A DNA stretch of 64,000 nucleotides from Dolomedes plantarius (GCA_907164885.2 OU015495.1:4879308-4943307); one strand, 5' to 3'. Shown: positions 32,878-45,071, counted from the first letter of the stretch. Translations and numbers: made by a program. Notes: generated by a model from the sequence alone, not told the origin.

Positions 32878-34023
32878 ATGGCAAATAGGAAAAAAAGTGC
32901 TAAAACTATTTTTAAAAAGTTTAAAAAATCGAGGCCATTTAAAAATATTATATCCTTTTACCGTCCTTTAATGTATTCTTTTCTGGTAATTGGAATTGAA
33001 ATTTGTGAAACTCACAACAAGAAATTTCCCGCAGTGAGGTTTCTCCCGAAGCTGTCCTTTCATGTGACCTCAGTAGTCTCCTTTATATCAGGAGCCTCTC
33101 TCCTAGGTCTCCTTCTCGACGGTGTTCGACAGAACTCGATCGTTGTTCTCCTCTTCTATTATTCTGGCCTTGTGTTGAGATTTCTCTTGTACCAGAGAAG
33201 GAGGGATATAGCTGACTTGCTGCAGGTATTGTCGAAATTCAGGATGAGAGTGAAAAGTGTACGGCAAAGGAGGCACATATTTGTATGCGTATTATTAATT
33301 TCTGTGCCGTCGTTGGTGATGACTATGGATTTTGCCTTTCTGTTTCTACCGAACGGTTGTGACATTGTCTTGGGAGAATCCCCAAAGTGGGCTTCAACTT
33401 TGAGAGGTATCCACCCGAATGCCGAACTAATTTTTAGTTCAGTGTTTTTCTACGCAGCCTTCGTTTGTTCCATCTTACCTTACTTCATTCACTTGCTCCT
33501 CTTTCTATTTGTGTCCTGGCACTTGAAAGAGATCTTGAGTGATGTAGAAAAAAGTGTGAGAGTCTCGCCGTTCAGTTTCAGATCACATCATCAGCGCTAT
33601 ACTGAAGTTAGACGCCTGGTGCTGTTCTCCGATTTGAAGCTAAGGCTGACTGTTTCTTTTTCTGGTATATGGCTGTCAACAATGTTGTACTACCTAGTTT
33701 TTATCGTGTCGAAGAGTGATTTGCCGTATCAGTGGTACGTAATGAACACCCTCCTTATCTTATTCATTCTCGGGATCATATTCAAATCTTTAATAGACGC
33801 TGGACAGATCTCCACCATCAATGATGAAATTCTATTATCAGTCAATGAAGTTCCTCTCGAGAGCTCCCTACTCGGCGAAAGGCTATCGTTTATTCAACAT
33901 ATTAAGCAAGATGTCTTTTTAACATATGGTGGATTGATTCCGATTAGAAAAAACATACCCTTTGTCTTCATTGGAACCTTATTAACATATTCATTGCTGA
34001 TCAGGTCTGTTTCGGAAAATTAA
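32878..34023 (+). CDS. Gustatory-receptor-like seven-transmembrane protein 1
   Basis: 381 residues in one uninterrupted exon. Hydrophobic segments fall near residues 30-42, 58-80, 86-105, 132-157, 185-212, 258-280, 285-306 and 363-376, consistent with a multi-pass receptor. A Lys-rich N-terminus and a long basic loop (KSVRVSPFSF...EVRRLVLFSDLKL) suggest the insect-type inverted topology. The last helix carries GTLLTYSLLIRS, placing the TY pair where arthropod gustatory receptors have their TYxxxxxQ signature; the Gln is not kept. It would be a ligand-gated channel or taste-type receptor in sensory membranes. The ATG at 32878 is the first in frame; an ATG at 32871 is out of frame. The paralogue is at 46163-47320. 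Family assignment is by topology and C-terminal motif, without a search. Confidence 0.72.
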   Translation: MANRKKSAKTIFKKFKKSRPFKNIISFYRPLMYSFLVIGIEICETHNKKFPAVRFLPKLSFHVTSVVSFISGASLLGLLLDGVRQNSIVVLLFYYSGLVLRFLLYQRRRDIADLLQVLSKFRMRVKSVRQRRHIFVCVLLISVPSLVMTMDFAFLFLPNGCDIVLGESPKWASTLRGIHPNAELIFSSVFFYAAFVCSILPYFIHLLLFLFVSWHLKEILSDVEKSVRVSPFSFRSHHQRYTEVRRLVLFSDLKLRLTVSFSGIWLSTMLYYLVFIVSKSDLPYQWYVMNTLLILFILGIIFKSLIDAGQISTINDEILLSVNEVPLESSLLGERLSFIQHIKQDVFLTYGGLIPIRKNIPFVFIGTLLTYSLLIRSVSEN

Positions 34024-35679
34024 AGAGAAACTAAACTTTCGATTGAGAAACTTACAATTAAATTGAGAGTTTCTGCTTCATTAGGAGGTATTACTTCTAA
34101 GTGAAGACCCGTTGTTCGACTGTAATTGCTGTCCTATTAATCACGTCCTATAAGCCGATTTGACTACTATCTTCCCTATCCCAGCTATTTTCTGTATTTG
34201 TGATGCAATTTTCCTTGTAATGTGCTAGTATTCATCCTTGCTAAGATGATATCGGCAGACCTTTCCCTTTGATTATCAAAGAGAATTAATTATATAAATT
34301 GTAATAAGATATTCTAAGTTGATATTCAAATTTTACGGCTGAAACATGTACGTACATCTTAGAAAACTGAAATGTTTATGGAAAAATTCCCCCAACATCT
34401 TTTGACGTTTCAATGCATAGAAATTAATTTCGAGACGGTCTAATATTCATTCAGAAGACCATATGAAGACCTCTACATAACAGTGGAAAGATAAATTTCT
34501 TTGGAAAAAAATTATATTGTTCACCCTGGTTAGAATCTTTTGATATAAAAAAATGTAGTTATCATGTGACATGAATCAGAAAACAAAAATACCAGAAAAA
34601 GAGGGCCGTTTGCTCTGTTCCAGATTATTAGTTTAGAACGTTAAAACTTCAATTCATGTCGAATGGAGTTTTTAAGCATTGGTTAACTGAAAATTGGGCA
34701 AATATTTTATTAATTTGGCGAATAAATTTCTGTTCTCAGAAATAATGGACTTAAACTATATTTTATTGAAGTAAAAGTTTAAGAATTTTTTCTTTTGGGC
34801 CTTGTAAAAGATAGCAAAATAGTATTAATTCGTTTTTCTAGTATTTCTTATTACTCTCATTTGCAAATGATATATCAAAATTGTTTATACAGTGTTTACG
34901 AATTTTATTGAAAAATGTTCTATCCTTTTTTCATAAGTGAAACCAAGGAGAAAACAAATCTAATGATTATTAATGTTATAGTAAGATCCTAAGATGTATG
35001 TTTTTTTTTCATGAATCCGTAGTAATTACCGTTTAAAAAGCTTGAGTGAATTCGAGTCTTTTAATAAAGTTAACGTAAGTAATGGGAAAACGGAATGCAA
35101 AATTTAAAAGCTTTAAGACGTTTTTTCTTATTTAAGAGCTAAATCATCTGACGCTGTGAATTATTAACTAACTTTAAAGTGTTCAAATTTGCTTTTTCTT
35201 TTCACAACATGTTGGTTTTTAACATAGTTATTTGAAAAAAGAAATGATCTCTGTTTTTGCGAAACGGCGATTAGACGAAAACCTAAAATGGATAACGTGG
35301 TAGATCTTGTCAGGTGAAAATATTTTTCTATAGTGATGACTTACTGTGTATATACACATGAATATTTTATTTTCAATGTTTTGATATGTATGTATGCAGC
35401 CCAATCAGACTTCAAAAGAAAAAAAATACTAATATATTTGTAGATTAATTAAAGACTTTTTATGCAAGTTTCTTGGTATTGAATTTTAGTATGAATACTG
35501 TTGCATTAAAAACAAGTTGAGATGTATATTATTACAGCATAGTGGTTATGATCACGTCACCTGGAAGAGAAAATGTGTAAGTAAAAAAGAGTAAACAAAA
35601 AGGATGATGAAAAGAGTGATTAACATTCACCGATGAGGTTTATTAGTTGAGTCTATGAGGGAAAATGTCTTAGGGCCAA
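34024..35679. other. No feature recognised
   Basis: AT-rich sequence downstream of the receptor gene without notable open frames. Confidence 0.4.
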
Positions 35680-36060
35680 GTGGTGGTACACGATGCACTT
35701 TTCGTTAGACATGCATATCAGGAATCAGAACCGGAGGATAAGTCCCCATGCGAACAGAACTCTTCTCCATCTCCAACTACCTCGCTTTTTCTTCGGCATC
35801 CAGAAGTCACCCTCTCTGCTTGCTGTCTGTCGTGTCCAACCGCTCGGGGAAGATCTGTTTTGCAGGTAGCTGATGAGTTTTGCCTCTTGTGCAGAAGTTC
35901 GCCAAATTTGGCGAAAAGCAGCGAGAAAAACTGTGAGAACAAAGCGACACAAAGAGAAGCGAGAATGCATGTGTATCTGGGGAGGCGAAAAACCAGCCAA
36001 ACTGGTAGCGTGAAATACCAACCCTTTCTTCCCCGCACCAGAGAAATTAGCTGATAACGG
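35680..36060. other. GC-richer block with overlapping frames on both strands
   Basis: Frames of 106-130 codons occur on both strands here, a sign of few stops because of base composition rather than of a gene. None resembles a known protein. Compositionally distinct from both sides; an exon or promoter island cannot be excluded. Confidence 0.3.
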
Positions 36061-36282
36061 AGGGGCCCGCTTAGCGCTAAAAAATAGGTTTTCGTTGAAT
36101 AAAGTGCTTGCAGTCAAGGGGCAGTATCCATATTTATGTGATAAGAGCAGCTCTCAGGGAAAAAATCCATATGAAAATGATAGTTTTAAGGGCGGTACAA
36201 AACGTTACAACAAATACAATAAATATTGTTCGTATTTTGTGCTTCATAAAAATATTGGAACTATTCCGGGCAACTATCCCAC
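36061..36282. other. No feature recognised
   Basis: Probably the disrupted body of the Tc1 fragment that follows, but no motif can be read. Confidence 0.25.
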
Positions 36283-36420
36283 ACTGTTGCCGATTTAGCC
36301 CGACAATTAGAGACAATTTGGCAAGAAATCCCGCAGGACAACATCCGGGAGCTTTATAAGTCTATGCCACGCCAGGTGACAGCTTGCATCCATGCCAGAG
36401 ATGGACCACCGTCGTATTGA
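36283..36420 (+). pseudogene. C-terminal tail of a Tc1-like transposase
   Basis: 46 codons reading LETIWQEIPQDNIRELYKSM, then ARDGPPSY and a stop. This is the characteristic end of Tc1 transposases (compare ARGGPTEY in element 1 and SKGGPTPY in element 3). The catalytic part is missing upstream. A downstream TTTTTGTCC-rich stretch at about 36485-36530 may be the old inverted end. Confidence 0.75.
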
Positions 36421-36769
36421 ATTCCTCACTTTCTAACCATCAAACTTTGGAATAAATCATTCAATTGTTCTGAAATTTTAATCTTTTTTTGTCCTGTGCA
36501 TGTTCTTTCCATCCACGAGTATTTGTTGCAATCGGACAACTTCTCCTTAGTGCGTCGATCTTATTGTTATAGAGTGTATTTTGTAAAAAATCTTTACAAT
36601 TTTCTTGGAGTTAAGCTTTTTTTAGTTGTTGACTTTAGCATGAACTTGTCCGGAATTTCGTAACTTCTACGCTACATACACCAGCTTTCCCCTCCTATCA
36701 GTGTGAGATCGTGGATTCAGATGTCTACTTAAACATATGGCCTATAACGAGGATTTTCGTTATAGTCTT
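36421..36769. other. No feature recognised
   Basis: Flank between the Tc1 tail and the solo-LTR-like repeat. Confidence 0.3.
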
Positions 36770-37860
36770 TGTGTAAAATATTTACGTTAAGTGCTGGTGA
36801 TTATGAAATGTTAAATAATTTAATCGCTATAATTCCTTAATGTTAACTTTGTAGCCTGAGCTATAAGCAGGTTAACTTGTTAAATAGAATAGTTTAATTT
36901 TTAGATGTTCCCCAATATGTGGGAGGTCTCTAAAGATTTGCCCTGCACCATTTTGGTGTTCTCTGTAAGTTGTTGCACGTGTTTCTTTCTTGCCCGGGAA
37001 TCCTCTTAAAATTAGTTACGTATCCTAGGAAACGCAAGGCTCTTTTTCAATATAATTGGATTTTTATAGTACTACCGCCCTGTTTAAAAAGGACCGGATA
37101 TTTTCCATTTCTTGGGGGTAGGAGAATTGCTGTTTAAATCGCTGATTTGGACAATGAGTGTAGATTTGCCGTCCCCGTTTTCCCCTATAAGATCTGTCGG
37201 CGAGTTTTGTGTTTTGCTACGTGGGAAAAGTTTATTTCTTCTCTCTGGTAAGGGAGTAACGTCCAATCAAATTTGGCGCCTTTTTACGTCAGCTTTGGCT
37301 AGGCCAATCAGCTGTCTGCGCTCCGCTTTCTGTCCTACTTGGCGTAGGTTTAGGTACTGTTTTTGGCGGTGAATCGCCGTTTTTCTTCTACCGGGTATCT
37401 GCCCGACGTGCGCTCCTGGCGGAAACTTCCCGTTCTCGTCCGGTTGTTTGCTCGCGTCCTGCTGCTCTGCTGCTTTTCCTTTCGAGATAAATTAAGTTTG
37501 TTGCAACTCTTGCTTCTCTTGCGCACTCCTGTCCAGGGGTAAAAATAAGATAGTTCAGTGAGACATTTTTTTGAGCGAGATAGTTGTCTCTTATATTTTT
37601 TGCGTTTAAGTACCCCATCAGTTTTGGCCCTGCCAATTCTGCATCGGGGGGCTATCTTTTTATATGTTAATGATGCCATGTTAGATATATAGTCTTCAGA
37701 CTTTAGCCCCGAACGGTCATCTTTTTTTGTTGAGCTCAAGTTGACCCGAGCTCATCTTTTACTTTGTAAATAGTCGTTCATTTATATTCAAGACTGGCTC
37801 CATGTTTACTGATACAGAATAAAAACCTTTAATTTGCTAAAACCTTCATGTCGTATTTTG
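36770..37860 (+). mobile_element. Solo-LTR-like repeat, copy R2
   Basis: Same-strand homologue of 28358-29470. Shared landmarks include GTGGGAGGTCTCTAAA, CCTGTTTAAAAAGGACCGGA, CCAATCAAATTTGGCGCC, the TACGTCA CRE-like word, GGCCAATCAGC, CCTACTTGGCG and TTTTTGGCGGTGAATCGCCG. AGAATAAAAACC lies near the end. Divergence from R1 is substantial, so the insertions are old or represent subfamilies. Confidence 0.5.
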
Positions 37861-38053
37861 TCTACCAAGTTGTTTCCTTTGGCTTACCCTAGATGATTTG
37901 ACTGTGAAGTTTCTGAGGTTATTGTTCAGCGCATTTCACTATCATCATGTATCGAATCGGCCATAAGTAAGTGTTTTATTAAAACCGAAGTACTGAGGAA
38001 CCAGCATCTACCACCGTTGCTATTTTTTTTACTGCTGTTCGTTGAAACAGCTA

Positions 38054-39309
38054 CAGATGGTGGACAAAATAATGCGAACACCTGTGAAATAATGGAAAAT
38101 CTTTATTAATAGGGGGTTGGACCGCCCTTTGACTGAAGTACAGATTTAATGCGACGTGGGATAGATGCATAAAGGTCATGGACAATATTTAAAGGAGTAT
38201 TAAGCCATTCCTCCTGCAGAGCGGTCTCTAATTCCGAAAGTCCGGATGGAGGTGGAAATCGGGAACGACGTTTGGACTCCAAATATTGCCACAAATGTTC
38301 AATAATATTCAAGTCCGGAGACTGAGGGGGCCAGGCGAGATGTTCAACTGCATCGTCATGCTCTTCGAACCATTCTTGAACACACCTAGCAGTGTAGATA
38401 GGGGCGTTGTCGTCTTGAAAAAGCGGTCGCTCTCCAGGGAATACAGTCTGGACAAAAGGATTGACATGATCCCCTAGAACGCTTAGATAGCGATTGGATT
38501 TGATCCTCCCATGCAGAATAACAAGTGGCCCAAGACCGCACCAAGATATCTCACCCCATACCATAATGGAGCCACCCCCATGCTTCACAGTCGGCAAGAG
38601 GCATTCAGGATGAATCGCTTCTTTGGGCGCTCTCCAGACATAAACGCGTCCGGTAGTCTGAAATAGGGTGAATGACGATTCATCTGACCATATTACCTGT
38701 TGCCACTTCTGTGGGGACCAGCCTTTGTGATCTCTGCACCATTGGCGTCGCTTGAAAGCATTAGTTGCTGTCACCAAGGGTTTACGAATTGCCACTCTGC
38801 CATAAATGTTCGCAGCATGAAGTTCCCTTTTGACAGTTTTTGGTTGAAACGGGGTCCTGGAGATGACTGTTCATCTCGGATAACGATTGCTTGTGCTTTC
38901 GGGCTACTATGCGCTTCAAGAATCGCCTACCCCTATCAGCAAGTTTGGACTTTCGGCCACTGTTGTGCTTTGAAGACGTCGTCTTACCCTCTTTCGTGCA
39001 CGCTGTCATAACGGCTGATACCGTACTTCTTGCAAACCCCAAAAGGTTTGCTGTTTCCGTAACCGATGCTCCACTTAAACGCGCTCCAACTATCATTCCT
39101 CTTTGGAACTCTGACAAGTCTGATATTTCAACTTATCACAGACAGTTCGATAGAAGCATGTAACGTAGGTGACTGCTGTTGAGAGCCTGATACCTTCCTC
39201 TTCACGCTCACTAGGTGGCAGACTTCTGTTGCAGGTGGCGCGGCTGTACTGCAGGTGTGAAATAGTCATACTTTTTCACAGGTGTTCGTATTATTTTGTA
39301 CTCCATCTG
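38054..39309 (-). mobile_element. Tc1-like transposon 3, nearly intact
   Basis: Left end CAGATGGTGGACAAAATAAT and reversed right end CAGATGGAGTACAAAATAAT, both followed by [G/A]CGAACACCTGTGAAA, are inverted repeats. TA duplications are at 38052-38053 and 39310-39311. The 1256-bp length is normal for a complete Tc1-like element. Confidence 0.92.
38106..39117 (-). pseudogene. Tc1-like transposase with a single frameshift
   Basis: The N-terminal frame (38782-39117) has the helix-turn-helix region (GASVTETANLLGFARSTVSA). The main frame (38106-38795) has the catalytic residues VIWSDESSFTL (Asp), LFQDDNAPIY (Asp) and SPDLNIIEHLWQYLE (Glu), with 36 residues between the last two by my count. The two frames overlap and join at an A-run near 38850 (ACCAAAAACTG), where one base has been gained or lost. 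No stop codon lies elsewhere in the product. A DD36E spacing is known for a distinct Tc1-related group. The C-terminus is SKGGPTPY. Confidence 0.88.
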
Positions 39310-39311
39310 TA

Positions 39312-40563
39312 TGCTGCTGACCGAGTGTCTACTATCCTGTAGAACGGTTTTCAGTATTTGAACTCTTCATATTCTTCCGAACTTTTTTTGTTCACCGTTC
39401 TCCCTGATAACTCTCCGGCTTCGTAAGGTACGGTGTTCTACAACTACTTCGATGATCCCGTGAACTTTTTTTTGTTGGTCACCAACTCCTCCAATTTATC
39501 TTCGGGACACTAAAAGAATTCTACAATTTAGATTTGATGCCTCATTTTCTATAAGACTGATTGGTGTCCTCCCCGTTAATATCATCTGACTGGTACCTCC
39601 CACCGTACAATAAAATTTTTTTCAGCACATGGCCTATTACCGTAAAGGGTTTTGGAGTAAGCCAAGATAATAAGTAGAGTAACAGCTTTGAAGCAACCGC
39701 TCTACGTATCGCAGAAGGGGAACATGGTGTTGACTTTGTGTACTTTGTGACTTACTTTAGAGAGGTGGCGTCTAAGACGAAAACGTCCATAAACTCTCAG
39801 TAGAAATTAATTAATCATCCGTTAATAGTAAAACAAAACTCAGGGAACCTATTTTCGACCAAGGCAGATTCCTGGCTTAGGGAGAAGGAATATGTTCATA
39901 AGAAATTTATGGGCTAAACGATACCCATACGTCCATTTTCATCCAGCAACTGAGAAGCGAGTATATTATAAGCAACCTTACAGACTTTGATAAATCATCA
40001 ATATATCAAGAAAGAACAGCAACGCTTATTGCAGGTATATCGTTGAGGGTTGTTATGCTAGGGTTCAAGAATAAATTATCAGCATTCATTCAGAGAAGTA
40101 TACTCCTGAGTCACTACTTCCCTTGTAGAAGAAGTGCACGATCAATATGAGGATACAGGTAAGAGAAGTTCGTGTAAGTTCTTTGAATACAGAAAACACA
40201 GGGAGTAATAATATTTTATTAAAAGTCATACAAACACAGGCAATTTATATCGTAGCGAACATTTATGAATCAAAAGAAACTGACCGAACAAAAGTGCTGA
40301 CAATAGTAGCTCTAGAAAACTTGATTAATTTCGTTTCCAAATGTTTGGACTGGAGTCTTACTTTACATGTTTAAAGCAACTGTCAGGGAGGTATTTCCTA
40401 TTAATAGTATTAGTTATTAGTAAAATAAATTAACAAATTGTTTAAAAGTTAATTTATTTAATAGTTAAGAAACTAGTTAATCTAACTAATAGTTAACTCA
40501 TATTAGTTTAAGAAATTATGAAGTCAGAGAGAAAATGTAATTATAGCCAAATATTTTTACCTA

Positions 40564-40566
<3 letters not shown>
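39312..40566. other. No gene recognised
   Basis: The 75-codon frame at 40147-40374 has no recognisable motif. From 40395 to 40510 the sequence is a low-complexity TTAGTTAAT-rich patch. Confidence 0.4.

Positions 40567-40634
<68 letters not shown>
40567..40634. repeat. (CA)n(TA)n microsatellite
   Basis: About 20 CA units followed by TA units. Confidence 0.95.
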
Positions 40635-40644
<10 letters not shown>

Positions 40645-42841
40645 ACGTATGTATGTGTACGGGTTTTTAAATATGCTCACAAGTTTCTGAAAACCAACGT
40701 CTGAGCATTTTTCTATTTATCTTTAGATTTAAAGAAATTCCAATATCATTTTGGATTCTCTACGATGAAAAACAGAAAAGTTCGCTCTTTACACTAGGCA
40801 TAATGTCATAGATGGGAACTAAACAGCAATTAAGTTGCACGAGCTTAAATATCCGCATACCTTTTTCTTTTCAGTAAAAAAGGTAAACACTCTATTCTTT
40901 ACTAGGCATTCAAAACATTCATTTCCTCCAATTTTATAATAAGCCTCCATTTCCACTGCAATTACAGTAACTTACGCTATGGATCTTCTTCTGAAATAAA
41001 AGGAAAACTGGAAGATTAAATAACTTTGGTTTGCCCTTATGCAGTAAAAACTAAAAGAGGATATTTTACGTTTTCCATTTTCTTTAGGCAGTTTCGTTTA
41101 AACTAGGCTAATCGAAAATATTTCAGATGTGAGTTTTACAAAAACAGGACCAGAAAAAGTAATGGAAGATTTGTAAGTATGAATATATGCAAGCGGAAAT
41201 GCTGAAAATTAGTATTGCTATTAATTTTCGGGCAACTTTCAAAAGTATGTTAGCGATACTATTTTCTTCGATTCGCTCCATTTCCAGATATGGCTCTAAT
41301 GAGCTTAGTATATTGTAGTATTTACTAATGTTCAACATAACCTGCCATTTATTACAGAATGAAGTCTGGTACGTTGCGGGTATATATAAGGAATTTTTAC
41401 ACTGTTCCTATTGCCAACATTTGGTTTTCTTTGATCATTATCGAATGCTTTTAAATGCGTTTTAAATGTGTTTTGGGAGACCCGTAAGGAAAAAGCTAAC
41501 ATTTTTATGATTGAGTTTAAAGCAACCATTTCTTTTTATAATATTTAAGCATATATTTAGAAGCAAGAATCAATGAAAAAATCCATTTTCTATATGGAAG
41601 TTTATTTTATATTGAAATTTTTATGCTTTTTTTACACAATTTACATACTTTTTAAAAAGACTACACCTTTGTCAATTTTCAACTTTTTCTATAATTTATA
41701 TTTTTATAATATTGAAATATTATATGCTACAAACCTAGGGAGAGATTATTTTAATTATGTTTTAATTATTGTAAAAACAAAATTACTCATTATATGGTAA
41801 TTTTTGACAAAAAATTCTGCTTTTTCACGTTTATCAATTTGTAAAAAAAATTTAAGCATTTATATAAAAAAACTCTCCCTACGTTTCTTAAACATCCAAT
41901 CAAGATTAAAAAAATGTAAAAAGTATAAATGTAAGTGCATATTTCTCAAAGCCTTAGTACTTCGAAGTCAGACAAAATTGCAAAAACATTGCATTTAATG
42001 TATAAAATACAACAGAATTTTTTTAAAAAAACTTACTTTTGTAACATATTTTTATAGTAATTTATCATGTTTGAAGGTTCCTATTATAGCAAGAACATAT
42101 TAAATTAAGCATAGAACAAAAAAATTATAGGCAGTTCCATATGTGAAGGAAACTGGAAGATTTGCTAGAATTCATAACAAAAGCTTCATCATTTTATTTT
42201 AAACAACTAAAAAAAAATATATTTTGCGATTTCTTTTATCTTAAAACACACCAGCACCATAAGTAACACCCTCTTTTTCCTCCATAGACATTCTTTTATA
42301 TAAACATAAAAATATTACCAAAATACTCGAAGAACAAATGATCATCAAAACATTAGCTAAACCAAAATATTGAAATGCAATGGTTTATAAACAGTTACTG
42401 TTAAAGGTAATTTACTCAAGTTATCAGTGTCTTCTTCTTTGATTAGTTTTGTAAAAAACTGGAATATTATTAATTGTGTCAAAGGTTAGTTCTTGCATGA
42501 AACTAAATGTAAACACAACACGCGGTCCTGCAAAATGGCAGATCGGACATTTAAATCCTTGCGAACAGTTATAAAATGCTTAATTAGTACCTGTTCCATT
42601 TGTCCCCAAGACCTGAAATTTTGTGCACAGGTTCTTAAATGTGTTATTATCATTTTCTGAAAAAAAATATATAAAAAAATGATTTTTTGGCGGATTTTTG
42701 GGGAAAATGGGGTTCGAGTCTCCCTTATGTTTTATGTTTGTTTTTTTATCTCCTACGGCTACTGTTTTGCGTGCTTACACATTGGCAAATGAATATTAAC
42801 AAATACTACAGGGGAAAGATATTAAAATAAATGGCGTGTAT
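40635..42841. other. No gene recognised; AT-rich, repeat-like near the end
   Basis: Low-complexity AT-rich frames (41573-41998) are not supported as genes. About 42590-42730 contains GACCTGAAATTTTGTGCA and a GGTTCGAGTCTCCC word, which recall the conserved part of the Helitron-like repeats and a tRNA-like B box, but no ends can be defined. Confidence 0.3.
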
Positions 42842-42845
42842 TTAA

Positions 42846-43596
42846 GGGGACTCACTACCCTTAAATCTTTAAAACATTCGATTTTTTGAAAAAAATATAT
42901 GTTAAAGCCTGATCATTTCTAAACAAAATAAAGCAAATCGCATGAAAATATTCCGATTAGTTACGGAGATATTGATATTCTAAATATTTAATTACTGATC
43001 AAGTTTATGGTAAGAAAAATTTTAAACTCATTTTTCTCAAAATGTAATTTTGCATCATTCCGCAACTGATATTTCAAAAACTATGAAACATAATTCCATG
43101 AAATTTTTATCACTGCATAATCATGTTATTTTATTGCACCTGAACTAGCGTTATTGCAAGCACTGCACATTTTGTTATTTTTTCAGGGGTAAATTAATGC
43201 AAAAATTTAAGGAAATTTTAAGTATATTTTGAGCAGTTTTAAAAAAATTTTAAAATATTTTAATGTTGAATGTTTTATGTTCAATTGTATTTTGATTTAT
43301 TTATTTTAAATATAAAACAGGAATTATACATTTAAGTGTAAAATTAATTTTATAGTTCTGCGCGCAAGCCAGTATACAGAAAAAGTGCTTAAAAAACAAG
43401 GTATATCTAAAGCATTAAAAAAGATATATATATTTAAAATTATTTTCATAGTGGAAAATTTGTTTATTAAAATAAATATATCAATTTATCATATACATAG
43501 AATTTGGAAAAATTGGGAGTAAATTGAAATAGTTAAAAAGAGTCAAAAAGCATGAAAATATGCCTTATTTCCTCGACTTAAGAGTCGTGAGTCCCC
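42846..43596. mobile_element. TTAA-flanked MITE, 751 bp
   Basis: Left end GGGGACTCACTACCCTTAA and reversed right end GGGGACTCACGACTCTTAA are inverted repeats bounded by TTAA at 42842-42845 and 43597-43600. TTAA targets are used by piggyBac and Kolobok elements. The interior is AT-rich and non-coding. The TIR differs from the piggyBac copy at 2837-3846, so it is another family. Confidence 0.8.
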
Positions 43597-43600
43597 TTAA

Positions 43601-44360
43601 CAACTTCTCTACAGCGGCCAGTCATGGTGCCTAAAATAATTACAAGATAAAAAGAACTTTTTAGATACCATGTTTTTAAATTTTCTGTTGAATCATATAA
43701 ACTTGACAATTCTATGTATTAATAAATACTTAAAAAATTTTTTTTTGATGAATTATCACATCAACTTGAAAGAAAATGAAGTTTACTGGACGTTAACTTT
43801 CGTTTAACTTTTCGTTCCCGTCCCGGCCGACAGATGGCTGCACCAGTCTACAAAACAAAATTAACTGAAAATAATAAAAACATCGTAAAAATCTGCTTAA
43901 AGATGGCTAAAAGTATTAAAAAAATGCATTGTCGTCGTGTTCTGAGCTATTCTAAAAGTTTCAAATGTCTAGCTAGTCGGGAAGTTAGTTCAAAATCGAT
44001 TGCAAGATTTGTACGGGACAAACACACACACAAATACACAAATACCCAAACAATAAAGCGAGTTAATAAAAACATGGTAAAAAAGGGGTCGTTTTGAGGG
44101 GTAGCGCTGAAAAGGGGTAAAATAACAATGGCTATCTGGAGTGTATTTAATCAGTTCTGAATAAAATATGGCCGTTTAGTGGGGTGGTCGAAATGAAAAG
44201 CCAACGTTTTTGCATCTTTTTTTATCCTCTAGCTGACCAGGTTTGCGTTTCCCGTCATGCATTTTTATGTGATTCTGTTTTGTTTTTGAGTTTTCTACCT
44301 CTTCCAGAAAAATGCGAAATTTCCGACCATCTAGTGGAGTTTGCAAGAGGTACGGTACGA
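43601..44360. other. Unclassified; contains one member of a repeated block
   Basis: The 87-codon frame at 43834-44097 has no recognised motif. Positions 44232-44272 (AGGTTTGCGTTTCCCGTCAT) resemble 45093-45130, suggesting the same repeat lies on both sides of the next MITE. Confidence 0.35.
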
Positions 44361-44364
44361 TTAA

Positions 44365-45067
44365 GGGGGTCCAGGACACAAAATTGTTCGAATTTTCAAA
44401 AAAATTTTTATTGCATTAAATTTTTTTTTGTTCTTTTACGCTTAAAATGATGTTTAAATCATGTTTCTATCTTAGTTAGAACAGGATAAATTATTATTTT
44501 TTTTCTTTTTGCAACATTCTAATAGTAGCCAATCGTTGTTTAAACCTGTAAGTGCTTTTTTCTGCATGATGGGCTTTTCCCCCATTTCTCGTCTTGAAAT
44601 TGTCATAAGTCAAGAGCCGTTAAAGATAAATGGTTGAAACTTAGAAGATGTCTTTTTCAACTATTTCACTTTAATTTTGATTCAGCAAATTTGATAAAAA
44701 TATTTACTTTTGAAAATATGATTTTTTAAAAATAAGTTACATAATTTTTTTGTAATTTTTAAACTAAATATTTTTAATTTCTTTAAAAATTAATATTTCA
44801 AAAAATGCTGAATGAAAATTAAAACTTATATATTGATGTTTAATTAAATGAAAAATTTTTGAAATTCGACAAGTAATATTTCGAGTTATAAATATTTTAA
44901 ATTTCCACACTTTTATTAAAAATTTTAAACTTCAAAATTTTTTAAAAACTTTTTGAGAAATTTCATGATGTGATTTTGTTTACAAATTACATGGTTAACC
45001 ATTACAAACAAATTCAAAATTTTAACTCAGTAAATAACAAAATTTTTAAAATGTGTCCCGTACCCCC
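44365..45067. mobile_element. TTAA-flanked MITE, 703 bp
   Basis: Left end GGGGGTCCAGGACACA and reversed right end GGGGGTACGGGACACA, bounded by TTAA at 44361-44364 and 45068-45071. The interior is AT-rich, with no transposase. Its GGGG-start ends resemble those of the MITE at 42846-43596. Confidence 0.8.
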
Positions 45068-45071
45068 TTAA

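Noticed and set aside
37084..37739. Minus-strand frames of 60-129 codons in R2
   Set aside because: They lie in an LTR-like repeat, contain no motif and are not conserved in R1.
39219..39233. CTCF-like word CACTAGGTGGCAG near the right end of Tc1 element 3
   Set aside because: Two mismatches to the consensus and no second copy in this window; too weak to call.
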